64,000 bases of DNA, taken from NCBI RefSeq assembly GCF_009604385.1, contig NZ_WEGJ01000005.1, forward strand, positions 248,001 through 312,000. The letters run 5' to 3'. Source of the DNA: Streptomyces smaragdinus (GTDB lineage: Bacteria; Actinomycetota; Actinomycetes; Streptomycetales; Streptomycetaceae). Below the pieces are notes generated by a model. The model worked only from the letters and a program-made list of their open reading frames with translations, was not told the DNA's origin and did not search any database. The translations under genes were made by a program, and so were the position numbers. Positions 49,201 through 56,845 of the stretch are shown here, piece after piece (positions within the stretch are counted from its first letter, which is position 1; every line of letters begins with the position of its first letter).

Positions 49201-49845
49201 ACCGGTGAGTACGAACTTCCGCAGGACACCGGGCAGTTCCCGGCGTACCCGCAGTCGCAGCCGGCGGGCGCGCCCGCCGCGCCCCGCGGCAACGAACGGA
49301 CCCCGATCTTCGAGGAGATGGAGTCCGACTGGTTCCGCGGTACCCGCGGCGGCCGGGTGCCGCCGCCGGCCGGAGCGCCGGCGGCCCCCCCGCCGCCGTC
49401 CCGGGCACCGCGTGTTCCCGAGCCCGCCCAGCAGCGCGTCGCCACCGCGGCGCCCGCCATCCCGCCCCGCCCCAGCCGCGGTCCGTCACCGATCACGACG
49501 GCCGGCCAGAACGGGCAGCGGCAGGCAAGCGACGGGCAGGACAGCGCGCCGTGGCGCCAGTCCCCGAACGACGCCGTGTGGCGCCGTGCGGAGCAGCTGC
49601 GCTCCGGCCCGACCGCGGGCGGTATCACCACGTCCGGTCTGCCGCGCCGGGTACCCCGGGCGAACCTCGTCGAGGGTGCCGCGCAGCAGCAGACGAACCA
49701 GAGCGGTCCCCAGGTCTCCCGCGCCCCCGACCAGGTGCGCGGGCGTCTGACCAGCCTGCGACGGGGCATTCAGCAGGGCAGGCAGGCAGGCGGTACAGGT
49801 AGTGACAACAGCGGCTACGGCCCCACCTACAGCCAGGAGCGTTAG
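46282..49845 (+). CDS. cvnA: Conservon sensor histidine kinase-like protein CvnA (first copy)
   Basis: 1187 aa, membrane sensor of a conservon. TM1 lies at about 88-108 and TM2 at about 394-415, enclosing an extracytoplasmic NIT-like helical sensor domain, then HAMP. Next come a possible phospho-acceptor region LDHLATRMRRNGENLLVL with His at about 538, and an ATPase domain with N-box HLLAELLENATSFSS, DTGIGL and MGLFVVGRL. The C-terminal 480 residues are Pro/Gly/Gln-rich, with 11 DTGQFP-like repeats, and end in a tail shared with the second CvnA. ATG 46282 is taken (GAGGG upstream); 46255 and 46345 are alternatives. It should signal to CvnB-CvnC-CvnD. Confidence 0.9.
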   Translation: MGHPQGPGARGDVSGEPEPRGMTTRDGASGPQGTPAAGPAPRPGGQAEPAPRIPTPEAGGYAAPRLPAGAHVKPGSRIALRNWRISTRLVSLLALPVVAATTLGALRIESSWKDMQQQEDMKLLTEMTRQATQLATQIQEERDLSAGVVIVEGAKDLEVVDSRDKTTDVVKRFENATRKIEATNAGSLQGVRSSLVRISEKLRDLDDIRQDAYTGKGANALQTVQRYGEVIDALIALSGDMAAATNNSDMIEATRALAIFSSAKENASIQRAVVTAALASKNKLSPDEVSMVESARESEKDDIKQFTNLYGSDAAEEKLQALDTNNAIQQANETVKGLLDHPTDPKRAHVSSHQNWYETYEPRIDEMIKIESSLLQGLQQKSRQLAAEAEQDALISGALIVLVLGISLAGAFVVARSMVRSLRRLQDTAEIVAQKRLPELVKQLSETDPQDVDTSVESVGIHSRDEIGKVAAAFDDVHREAVRLAAEQALLRGNVNAMFTNLSRRSQGLIQRQLSLISELESREADPDQLASLFKLDHLATRMRRNGENLLVLAGEEPGRRWTRPVPLVDVLRAAASEVEQYERIELSAVPATQVAGRVVNDLVHLLAELLENATSFSSPQTKVKVTGHALPDGRVLIEIHDTGIGLSPEDLAAINERLASPPTVDVSVSRRMGLFVVGRLSLRHGIRIQLRPSDSGGTTALVMLPVDVTQNGQAGGKQAPAASGPTKGSATSRLSAAQQRGQLGRGAGDQPRPALPSRGEGPGQPGQPSLTSRPSMGPGPGAAPDVQHGSQDDRPARMGDTGRMPPVTDGPRGHEEPVESTAQFSRPDFSGPPPQDKPRGAHGRPSAPQGLPAGSPQTPVPGQSASYGGPQDTGQFPVPGPQDTGAFPVPPRQQPQDTGAFPRPPQPQDTGQFPVPGPQDTGQFPAQHTGQFPVPQDTGQFPVPQPTGEYPRPQQPQDTGSFPAAPQLQPQATGEYELPQDTGQFPAYPQSQPAGAPAAPRGNERTPIFEEMESDWFRGTRGGRVPPPAGAPAAPPPPSRAPRVPEPAQQRVATAAPAIPPRPSRGPSPITTAGQNGQRQASDGQDSAPWRQSPNDAVWRRAEQLRSGPTAGGITTSGLPRRVPRANLVEGAAQQQTNQSGPQVSRAPDQVRGRLTSLRRGIQQGRQAGGTGSDNSGYGPTYSQER
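48895..49246 (+). repeat. Eleven QDTGQFPVP-like repeats in CvnA1
   Basis: Units read QDTGQFPVPGP, QDTGAFPVP, QDTGAFPRP, QDTGQFPVPGP, QDTGQFPAQ, HTGQFPVP, QDTGQFPVPQ, PTGEYPRP, QDTGSFPAAP, QATGEYELP and QDTGQFPAYP: a TG followed by an aromatic residue every 8-14 positions. The second CvnA lacks them. Confidence 0.85.
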
Positions 49846-50268
49846 TTGAGTCCGATGAGCCAGGCGGCGCAGAATCTGAACTGGTTGATCACCAATTTCG
49901 TGGACAACACCCCCGGGGTGTCGCACACGGTGGTGGTCTCCGCGGACGGACTCCTCCTCGCGATGTCCGAGGGCTTCCCGCGCGACCGCGCGGACCAGCT
50001 CGCCGCGGTGGCCTCGGGGCTGACGTCCCTGACGGCCGGTGCCTCCCGCATCTTCGAGGGCGGCAGCGTGAACCAGACCGTGGTGGAGATGGAACGGGGG
50101 TTCCTGTTCATCATGTCGATCTCCGACGGCTCCTCGCTGGCCGTACTCGCCCACCCCGAGTGCGACATCGGCCTCGTTGGCTACGAAATGGCGCTGCTGG
50201 TCGACCGGGCGGGCGCGGTGCTCACCCCGGACCTGCGCGCCGAACTGCAAGGCAGTCTGCTCAACTGA
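49846..50268 (+). CDS. cvnB: Conservon roadblock/LC7 protein CvnB (first copy)
   Basis: 140-aa roadblock/LC7 domain protein (NLNWLITNFVDNTPGVSHTVVVSADGLLLAMSEGF, ADQLAAVASGLTSLTAGASRIFEGG), which should regulate the nucleotide cycle of the CvnD GTPase. The start is taken as TTG 49846, immediately after the cvnA stop, because AGGAG is well spaced and the second copy starts at the equivalent position with GTG; ATG 49855 is the alternative. It is nearly identical to the second CvnB. Confidence 0.92.
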   Translation: MSPMSQAAQNLNWLITNFVDNTPGVSHTVVVSADGLLLAMSEGFPRDRADQLAAVASGLTSLTAGASRIFEGGSVNQTVVEMERGFLFIMSISDGSSLAVLAHPECDIGLVGYEMALLVDRAGAVLTPDLRAELQGSLLN

Positions 50269-50293
50269 AGATCGATTCCGCTTCGGAGGATCC

Positions 50294-50701
50294 ATGACCC
50301 CGCCACCCGCCTCACCCGATGCATACGGCGGTGCGCATGCACCGTACGAGGGTGATGGCGACCAGCCCCTGGTCAGGCCGTATGCGATGACAGGCGGCCG
50401 GACCCGGCCCCGCTATCAGCTCGCCATCGAGGCGCTGGTCAGCACCACGGCCGACCCGATGCGGCTGCAGGGTCTGCTCCCTGAGCACCAGCGGATCTGC
50501 CATCTCTGCCGTGAGATCAAGTCGGTGGCCGAGGTGTCGGCACTGCTCGCCATCCCCCTCGGTGTGGCGCGCATCCTCGTGGCCGATCTCGCCGAGGCCG
50601 GACTGGTGGCGATCCACCAGCCGGGCGGCGGCAGCGAGGCGGACGGAACCCCAGATGTGACTTTGCTCGAAAGGGTGCTCAGTGGACTTCGCAAGCTCTA
50701 A
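50294..50701 (+). CDS. cvnC: Conservon DUF742 protein CvnC (first copy)
   Basis: 135-aa DUF742 protein: LVRPYAMTGGRTRPRYQLAIEALV, ICHLCREIKSVAEVSALLAIPLGVARILVADLAEAGLV, VTLLERVLSGLRKL. The core resembles a winged helix and probably binds CvnD or CvnA rather than DNA. GGAGGATCC precedes the ATG. It overlaps cvnD by 20 bases, so they are translationally coupled. Confidence 0.92.
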   Translation: MTPPPASPDAYGGAHAPYEGDGDQPLVRPYAMTGGRTRPRYQLAIEALVSTTADPMRLQGLLPEHQRICHLCREIKSVAEVSALLAIPLGVARILVADLAEAGLVAIHQPGGGSEADGTPDVTLLERVLSGLRKL

Positions 50702-51290
50702 CGCCGGATACGGGGGAGGCCCGGGACCAGCCGGCCCCACCCGTTCCACGACCTCCGCGAAGATCGTGGTGGCGGGTGGCTTCGGCGTGGGCAAGACCAC
50801 GTTCGTCGGTTCCGTGTCGGAGATCAATCCGCTGCGGACGGAGGCGGTGATGACGTCGGCGTCGGCGGGGATCGACGATCTGTCGCAGGTGGCGGACAAG
50901 ACCACGACGACGGTGGCGATGGACTTCGGCCGTATCACGCTGGACCAGGATCTGATCCTGTATCTGTTCGGTACGCCGGGTCAGGACCGTTTCTGGTTCA
51001 TGTGGGACGACCTGGTGCGTGGTGCGATCGGTGCCGTGGTGCTGGTGGACACCCGCCGGCTCGCGGACTGCTTCCCGGCGGTGGACTACTTCGAGAACTC
51101 CGGGCTGCCGTTCATCATCGCGCTCAACGGGTTCGACGGTAACCAGCCGTATCAGCCGGAAGAGGTGCGTGAGGCGCTGCAGATCGGCCCCGAGACGCCG
51201 ATCATCACCACCGACGCCCGTCAGCGGGCCGAGGCGAAGTCCTCGCTGATCACCCTGGTCGAGCACGCCCTCATGGCGCGGCTCAAGTAA
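50682..51290 (+). CDS. cvnD: Conservon small GTPase CvnD (first copy)
   Basis: 202-aa Ras/MglA-like GTPase: P-loop GGFGVGKT at 32-39, switch region with TTTTVAMDFGRI, GTPGQDRF as G3, and NGFDGN in the G4 position where NKxD is usual. It is the output switch of the conservon. GTG start lies inside cvnC. Nucleotides 50745-51031 are identical to 55747-56033 in the second cvnD. Confidence 0.93.
   Translation: MDFASSNAGYGGGPGPAGPTRSTTSAKIVVAGGFGVGKTTFVGSVSEINPLRTEAVMTSASAGIDDLSQVADKTTTTVAMDFGRITLDQDLILYLFGTPGQDRFWFMWDDLVRGAIGAVVLVDTRRLADCFPAVDYFENSGLPFIIALNGFDGNQPYQPEEVREALQIGPETPIITTDARQRAEAKSSLITLVEHALMARLK
50745..51031 (+). repeat. 287-bp tract identical to 55747-56033
   Basis: Compared base by base, this part of cvnD1 is identical, synonymous sites included, to the second cvnD. 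It covers the P-loop through the G3 region. Confidence 0.95.
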
Positions 51291-51314
51291 GCGTTCACTG
51301 TCTGTAGTCGAGTT

Positions 51315-51346
51315 GGGCGGATCGTGCGGTTCAGCACGGTCCGCCC
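51315..51346 (+). terminator. Terminator after the first conservon
   Basis: GGGCGGATCGTGC (51315-51327) pairs with GCACGGTCCGCCC (51334-51346), one U-G pair, loop 6. Confidence 0.75.
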
Positions 51347-51593
51347 TTCGCGTTTCCGGGAGATGTTCATAACGTTTCGAACGAGAATTGCAGGTCGGGC
51401 ACAACATTGTGTTGGCGGACGGTTCCGTTCTGCTCATCCACGGGCAGGCATATGGAGGCCCATGACCACAATGTCCTGTTTTTTACGGAGCGTGATGCGG
51501 AGGATCCGCTTCCGCGAGACGTTTGTTAACCGTGGCGGACCGTGCTGGAATTCCCTGAACTGACTGCAGAGTAGGCCGGAAGGTTGTTGGTCC
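51347..51593. other. Promoter region of the second conservon
   Basis: About 250 bases with AT-rich patches (ATAACGTTTCGAACGAGAATTG, TGTCCTGTTTTTTACGG) and no gene; it carries the promoter at 51523-51551. Confidence 0.5.
51523..51551 (+). promoter_or_regulatory. cvnA2 promoter
   Basis: TTGTTA (51523-51528), 17-base spacer ending GTGC, TGGAAT (51546-51551), only about 40 bases from the GTG start. It matches the first conservon promoter. Confidence 0.6.
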
Positions 51594-54584
51594 GTGAGGC
51601 GCACTAAGGGCACCCCGCACCAGGAGCGGGGCAACTTCACCCCGCCACCGCGTGCGGCAGCGGCTTCCCCCGTGAGCGCGGTCGCCCCCGTGGCCGAGCC
51701 GCTTCCGGCGAGCGGGAGCGCGCTCTCGCCCCGCAACTGGCGGGTGCGTACCCGGCTGAACGCGATCCTGCTCATCCCCGTGGTGATCGCCCTGGTCTTC
51801 GGCGGTCTGCGGGTCAACTCCTCCATCGACACCTGGCAGCAGGCGCAGGACGCCGAACGCGTCGCCCATGTCGTGCAGGCGGCCAACACCTACGCGTTCG
51901 CCATCATGAACGAGCGCGACGCCAGCGCCGCCCCGCTGCTGGCAGGCAAGGGCGACAAGAACGACACCGTCGTCAAGGCCCGCGCCGCCACCGACGAGGC
52001 GGCCGAGGCCTTCCGCGCCGAGCTGCACGACATCCCGGACACCGAGGCCCTGCGCCGCCGCGTCACCGCCATCGACGAGGCCGAGGCCAAGCTGCCCAAG
52101 CTCCGCCAGGCCGCGTACACGGCGGCGCTCAAGGGCGTGGACACCGAGGACGGTTACGCCCTCATCTACCGCCCGCTGCTGGCGCTCACCAACGAGCTGG
52201 GCCTGGGCACGTCGAACATCACCGGCTTCGGCAAGTCCCTGTACGCCATCACCCTGACGGAGTCCGCCGCCTCCCTCGACCGCGCGATCGGCATGCACCT
52301 GCTGCTCGCCGACCCGGTCAAGGACGAGAAGCAGCTGCCCGCGATCCGGATGGCCTTCGCCTCGTACGCCCGGCTCGAGGCCATCGCCTCCGAGGAGTTC
52401 AACTTCGGCAGCCGGCCCAAGGACGGCGAGCGCCTGCAGCAGCTGCTGCAGGAGGCCCAGGCCGAGGGCGAGCGGCAGATCAAGGAAGCCGCCGCGAAGG
52501 CGCAGCAGCGCAACCAGCTGTTCGTCGCCCCGCCCGAGTTCACGATGATGGTCGGCGACATGGTGTCCCCGCTGGCCACCCCGGACAACCTGTCGGCCAA
52601 GGGCATCACCCCGCAGAGCTGGTGGGCGTCCTCGACCTCCAAGGTCGACGTCTACCGCCAGGCGGAGAAGGAACTCGCCCAGGAGGCCGTCGACGAGGCG
52701 AACCGCATCGCCGACAACGCCCGCACCGACGCCTTCGTCAACTCCGGCGTCGCCGTCGGCGCCCTCTTCGTCGCCTTCCTCATCGCCGCGCTGATGGCCC
52801 GCCAGATGGCCCGCAGCCTGCGCCGCCTGCGCAACGCCGCCTTCGGCGTCGCCGAGCAGCGCCTGCCGATGCTGGTCGACCAGCTCTCCCGTACCGACCC
52901 CGGACAGGTCGACACCCGCGTCAAGCCCATCCCCGTCACCTCCCGCGACGAGGTCGGCGAGGTCGCCCGCGCCTTCGACCAGGTCCACCGCGAGGCCGTC
53001 CGGCTCGCCGCCGAGCAGGCCCTGCTGCGGGGCAACCTGAACGCGATCTTCACCAACCTCTCGCACCGCAACCAGGGCCTCGTCGAGCGCCAGCTGGAGC
53101 TCATCTCCACCCTGGAGGAGGGCGAGGCGGACCCGGACCAGCTGGAGAACCTCTTCCAGATGGACCACCTGGCCACCCGTATGCGCCGCAACGGCGAGAA
53201 CCTGCTGGTCCTCGCCGGCGAGGAGATCGGCCGCAGCTGGGACTCGCCCGTCCCGCTGCTCGACGTGGTGCGCGCCGCCACCTCCGAGGTGGAGCAGTAC
53301 GAGCGCATCGAGGTCACCGGCGTACCGGACTGCCAGATCCACGGCACCGCCGTCACCGACCTCGTCCACCTCCTCGCCGAGCTGCTGGAGAACGCCACCA
53401 CGTTCTCCTCCCCGCAGACCAAGGTCCGCGTCACCGCGACCCGGCTGCCCGACCGCCGCGTGATGATCGAGATCCACGACAAGGGCATCGGCCTCACCGC
53501 CGAGGACTTCGCGGACATCAACCACCGCCTCGCCAACCCGCCCGCCGTGGACGCCGCGATCTCCCAGCGCATGGGCCTGTTCGTGGTCGGCCGGCTCTCC
53601 GACCGGCACGGCATCCGGGTCCAGCTGCGCCCCTCCGGCGAGCAGTCCGGTACGACCTCGCTGGTCATGCTGCCCGAGGCGATCACCTTCGGCGGCGCCC
53701 CGGAGGCGATGACGCCGGAGGAGGAGTTCACGGTGTCCCGCATCATCGACAACCGGCCCGCCTTCCAGCCCCGGCACGCCGCGGGCCAGACCCCGGCCGC
53801 CGACCTCGGCTTCGACGACTCCCGCTACGGGGCCGGCTACGGCCAGGCCCCGGCGCCCCAGAGCCCGCCCGCCCCCGGTCACGGCCTCGCCGGCCGGGAC
53901 CAGGACACCGAGATCCTCGACCCCGTCAGCCGCTCGCTGGCCCGCGAGGAGCGCCGCCAGGCGCTGGAGGCGCGGGTCGGCCGCCCGAACCGGCCCCTGT
54001 TCCGCGACGAGGCGCCCGCGCCCGACGGCCTGGCCCCGGCGGATCCCGCCGCCGCGCTGCCCCCGGCCGGCGGCCCCCAGCAGGCCCTGCCGCAGCAGCC
54101 GGTGCCGCAGCCCGGCCAGCAGCCCCCGTACGACGACGGCGGCCGCTCGGCGCTGCCCCGCCGCGGTGACTTCGGCGCCCCGCAGGACCCGTACGCGCAG
54201 CAGCCGCAGCAGCACCAGCAGCCGCAGCAGCCTCCCCTCTCGCCCACGGGACCCCAGCAGCCAGTAGGATTCGACCCCCTGCCGGCCGACGACAACAACC
54301 GCTGGGATCGCGCGTCGGGACTGCGCGCCCCCCAGACCGGAGGCACCACGCAGTCCGGTCTGCCCAAGCGGGTGCCCCGGGCCAACCTCGTCGAGGGCAC
54401 GGCCCCGCAGCCGCCGCAGAGCGGCCCCCAGGTCTCCCGGTCCCCCGAGGACGTCCGGGGCAGGCTGAGCAACCTGCGCCGGGGTGTGGAGCAGGGACGC
54501 GGTCAGGGATCGCGCCCCGAGCAGAATGACAGCAGCTTCAACCAGGACTTCGGTCCTGGCAGTACCTACGATCAGGAGCGTTAG
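51594..54584 (+). CDS. cvnA: Conservon sensor histidine kinase-like protein CvnA (second copy)
   Basis: 996 aa, same layout as the first CvnA: N-terminal TM1 (AILLIPVVIALVFGGLRV), extracytoplasmic helical sensor domain, TM2 (NSGVAVGALFVAFLIAALM), HAMP, MDHLATRMRRNGENLLVL with His at about 525, and ATPase motifs HLLAELLENATTFSS, DKGIGL and MGLFVVGRL. The sensor halves of the two copies are strongly diverged while the kinase cores are close, suggesting different signals feeding similar outputs. The C-terminus is Pro/Gln-rich but without DTGQFP repeats, and ends in the shared GLPKRVPRANLVEG tail. Confidence 0.9.
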   Translation: MRRTKGTPHQERGNFTPPPRAAAASPVSAVAPVAEPLPASGSALSPRNWRVRTRLNAILLIPVVIALVFGGLRVNSSIDTWQQAQDAERVAHVVQAANTYAFAIMNERDASAAPLLAGKGDKNDTVVKARAATDEAAEAFRAELHDIPDTEALRRRVTAIDEAEAKLPKLRQAAYTAALKGVDTEDGYALIYRPLLALTNELGLGTSNITGFGKSLYAITLTESAASLDRAIGMHLLLADPVKDEKQLPAIRMAFASYARLEAIASEEFNFGSRPKDGERLQQLLQEAQAEGERQIKEAAAKAQQRNQLFVAPPEFTMMVGDMVSPLATPDNLSAKGITPQSWWASSTSKVDVYRQAEKELAQEAVDEANRIADNARTDAFVNSGVAVGALFVAFLIAALMARQMARSLRRLRNAAFGVAEQRLPMLVDQLSRTDPGQVDTRVKPIPVTSRDEVGEVARAFDQVHREAVRLAAEQALLRGNLNAIFTNLSHRNQGLVERQLELISTLEEGEADPDQLENLFQMDHLATRMRRNGENLLVLAGEEIGRSWDSPVPLLDVVRAATSEVEQYERIEVTGVPDCQIHGTAVTDLVHLLAELLENATTFSSPQTKVRVTATRLPDRRVMIEIHDKGIGLTAEDFADINHRLANPPAVDAAISQRMGLFVVGRLSDRHGIRVQLRPSGEQSGTTSLVMLPEAITFGGAPEAMTPEEEFTVSRIIDNRPAFQPRHAAGQTPAADLGFDDSRYGAGYGQAPAPQSPPAPGHGLAGRDQDTEILDPVSRSLAREERRQALEARVGRPNRPLFRDEAPAPDGLAPADPAAALPPAGGPQQALPQQPVPQPGQQPPYDDGGRSALPRRGDFGAPQDPYAQQPQQHQQPQQPPLSPTGPQQPVGFDPLPADDNNRWDRASGLRAPQTGGTTQSGLPKRVPRANLVEGTAPQPPQSGPQVSRSPEDVRGRLSNLRRGVEQGRGQGSRPEQNDSSFNQDFGPGSTYDQER

Positions 54585-54585
54585 T

Positions 54586-55008
54586 GTGAGCGCGATGAGC
54601 CAGGCGGCGCAGAACCTGAACTGGTTGATCACCAATTTCGTGGAGAACACCCCGGGTGTGTCGCACACGGTGGTGGTCTCCGCGGACGGACTCCTCCTCG
54701 CGATGTCCGAGGGCTTCCCGCGCGACCGCGCCGATCAGCTGGCCGCGGTGGCCTCGGGGCTGACCTCCCTGACCGCCGGCGCGTCGCGCATCTTCGAGGG
54801 CGGCGCCGTCAACCAGACCGTGGTGGAGATGGAGCGCGGCTTCCTCTTCATCATGTCCGTCTCGGACGGCTCCTCGCTGGCCGTCCTCGCCCACCCGGAG
54901 TGCGACATCGGCCTCGTGGGCTACGAGATGGCGCTCCTGGTCGACCGGGCGGGTACGGTTCTGACGCCTGACCTGCGAGCAGAGCTCCAGGGCAGCCTTC
55001 TCAACTAA
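54586..55008 (+). CDS. cvnB: Conservon roadblock/LC7 protein CvnB (second copy)
   Basis: 140 aa, nearly identical to the first CvnB; the start GTG 54586 comes right after the cvnA stop with AGGAG upstream, ATG 54595 being the alternative. Roadblock/LC7 fold (NLNWLITNFVENTPGVSHTVVV, GLTSLTAGASRIFEGGAV). Given the identity, cross-talk with the first conservon CvnD is likely. Confidence 0.92.
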   Translation: MSAMSQAAQNLNWLITNFVENTPGVSHTVVVSADGLLLAMSEGFPRDRADQLAAVASGLTSLTAGASRIFEGGAVNQTVVEMERGFLFIMSVSDGSSLAVLAHPECDIGLVGYEMALLVDRAGTVLTPDLRAELQGSLLN

Positions 55009-55100
55009 CAGACAACCGATGCGCTTTCCATCCGAAGAGGGCTAAGGTTCGTCAAGCGCATTACCGCGTACCGACGGGGACGGGTCGGAAGGGGAAACAA

Positions 55101-55715
55101 GTGGCAGCGCAGCACCAGGGCGGGCCGTACGGGCCCGGAGGGGATTGGCCGTACGGCGGCGGTGGCTACGGCCGGCCGCCGCACCGGCCTGCCCCCGGAG
55201 CTCCCGCGGAGCAGCCGCTCACGCAGTACGACTTCCCCTCCGCCCCGTCGCCCGCGCCGCGGCCGGGCCAGCACGCGGGGGCCCAGGCGCCGGCGGCGAT
55301 GCCGCAGCACCAGGGGCACGGCGGTGACCGGGGCGGCGGCCAGGGGCACGGCGGCGGCAGCGCGAGCCGTACGCAGTCGCGGCTGGTCAGACCGTACGCG
55401 ATGACGGGCGGCCGGACCCGGCCGCGCTATCAGCTCGCCATCGAGGCGCTGGTCCAGACGACCGCCGACCCCGGCCGTCTGCAGTCCCAGCTGCCCGAGC
55501 ACCAGCGCATCTGCCAGCTCTGCTACGAGATCAAGTCCGTGGCGGAGATCTCGGCGCTGCTGACCATGCCGCTGGGGGTGGCCCGGATCCTCGTGGCCGA
55601 CCTGGCGGAGGCGGGCCTGGTGACCATCCACCAGCCCGGTGGGGACGAATCCGCGGGGGGACAGCCAGATGTGACGTTGCTCGAAAGGGTGCTCAGTGGA
55701 CTTCGCAAGCTCTAA
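55101..55715 (+). CDS. cvnC: Conservon DUF742 protein CvnC (second copy), extended
   Basis: 204 aa: the DUF742 core as in the first copy (LVRPYAMTGGRTRPRYQLAIEALVQ, IKSVAEISALLTMPLGVARILVADLAEAGLV) preceded by about 90 residues rich in Gly, Pro, Gln and His that the first copy lacks. GTG 55101 follows GGAAGGGGAAACAA. It overlaps cvnD2 by 20 bases, like the first copy. Confidence 0.9.
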   Translation: MAAQHQGGPYGPGGDWPYGGGGYGRPPHRPAPGAPAEQPLTQYDFPSAPSPAPRPGQHAGAQAPAAMPQHQGHGGDRGGGQGHGGGSASRTQSRLVRPYAMTGGRTRPRYQLAIEALVQTTADPGRLQSQLPEHQRICQLCYEIKSVAEISALLTMPLGVARILVADLAEAGLVTIHQPGGDESAGGQPDVTLLERVLSGLRKL

Positions 55716-56292
55716 CGCCGGCGGGGGCAATACCGCCCCGGTCCGCTCCACGACCTCCGCGAAGATCGTGGTGGCGGGTGGCTTCGGCGTGGGCAAGACC
55801 ACGTTCGTCGGTTCCGTGTCGGAGATCAATCCGCTGCGGACGGAGGCGGTGATGACGTCGGCGTCGGCGGGGATCGACGATCTGTCGCAGGTGGCGGACA
55901 AGACCACGACGACGGTGGCGATGGACTTCGGCCGTATCACGCTGGACCAGGATCTGATCCTGTATCTGTTCGGTACGCCGGGTCAGGACCGTTTCTGGTT
56001 CATGTGGGACGACCTGGTGCGTGGTGCGATCGGCGCCGTGGTGCTGGTGGACACGCGGCGGCTGGCGGACTGCTTCCCGGCGGTGGACTACTTCGAGAAC
56101 TCCGGGCTGCCGTTCGTCATCGCGCTGAACGGGTTCGACGGCAATCAGCCGTATCAGCCGGAAGAGGTGCGTGAGGCGCTGCAGATCGGCCCCGAGACGC
56201 CGATCATCACCACCGACGCCCGCCAGCGCGGGGAGGCCAAGTCCGCGCTGATCACCCTGGTCGAGCACGCCCTCATGGCGCGGCTGCGGTAG
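55696..56292 (+). CDS. cvnD: Conservon small GTPase CvnD (second copy)
   Basis: 198 aa, almost the same as the first CvnD; the variable part is residues 9-16 after MDFASSNA. P-loop GGFGVGKT at 28-35, GTPGQDRF, NGFDGN. A 287-bp tract is identical to the first copy, so both may interact with the same partners. It ends at a terminator shared with the convergent rpmB. Confidence 0.93.
   Translation: MDFASSNAGGGNTAPVRSTTSAKIVVAGGFGVGKTTFVGSVSEINPLRTEAVMTSASAGIDDLSQVADKTTTTVAMDFGRITLDQDLILYLFGTPGQDRFWFMWDDLVRGAIGAVVLVDTRRLADCFPAVDYFENSGLPFVIALNGFDGNQPYQPEEVREALQIGPETPIITTDARQRGEAKSALITLVEHALMARLR
55747..56033 (+). repeat. 287-bp tract identical to 50745-51031
   Basis: Second copy of the identical cvnD segment (offset 5002). 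Identity at synonymous sites points to gene conversion or recent duplication. Confidence 0.95.
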
Positions 56293-56310
56293 CCGTCAGG
56301 CACGAACGAA

Positions 56311-56340
56311 CCCCGTCACCCGGGTGGGTGGCGGGGCTTT
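56311..56340. terminator. Terminator after the second conservon
   Basis: CCCCGTCACCC (56311-56321) pairs with GGGTGGCGGGG (56326-56336) with one U-G pair, then CTTTTCG. Confidence 0.75.
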
Positions 56341-56435
56341 TCGTGTGCCGGCCGGGCCGTGCGTACGCATGCAAAGAGGCCGGCCCGCCCCGGAGGGTGG
56401 ACCGGCTCAAAGCGTCCGGAAGGCTGCGCGCGGCG

Positions 56436-56621
56436 TCAGCGCGAGACCTTGCCGGCCTTGATGCACGAGGTGCAGGCGTTGAGGCGCTTCGGCGTACCAC
56501 CGATCACCGTACGGACCGTCTGGATGTTGGGGTTCCAACGACGGGGGGTACGGCGGTGCGAGTGGGAGATGCTGTTGCCGAAGCCCGGCCCCTTGCCGCA
56601 GACGTCGCAGTTGGCAGCCAC
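56436..56621 (-). CDS. rpmB: 50S ribosomal protein L28
   Basis: 61-aa ribosomal protein L28 ([42 protein letters not shown]). It has two CxxC pairs, so it is the zinc-binding C+ form; a zinc-independent paralogue would be expected elsewhere in a Streptomyces genome. It is convergent with the conservon and divergent from the DAK gene. Confidence 0.96.
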   Translation of the reverse strand: MAANCDVCGKGPGFGNSISHSHRRTPRRWNPNIQTVRTVIGGTPKRLNACTSCIKAGKVSR

Positions 56622-56845
56622 GGGTCACTCCAAAGACTTCAGATGCGGTTCCTCGGCCCGGAAGACTTCCGGGACGGAATGGCCCGACGAGGTGCCGGGC
56701 AACCTGAGCAGCATACTACGGCCGCCGTGACCGTACGAAATCAGCTCCCGCCCCCCGGCCCGCGCCCGGCGGCCGCGCACGCATTACGCTGCCGACTGCA
56801 CGCCGTCCGTCCGTCACCGCCCGTTCACCCAGCGAGGAGGCCCCG

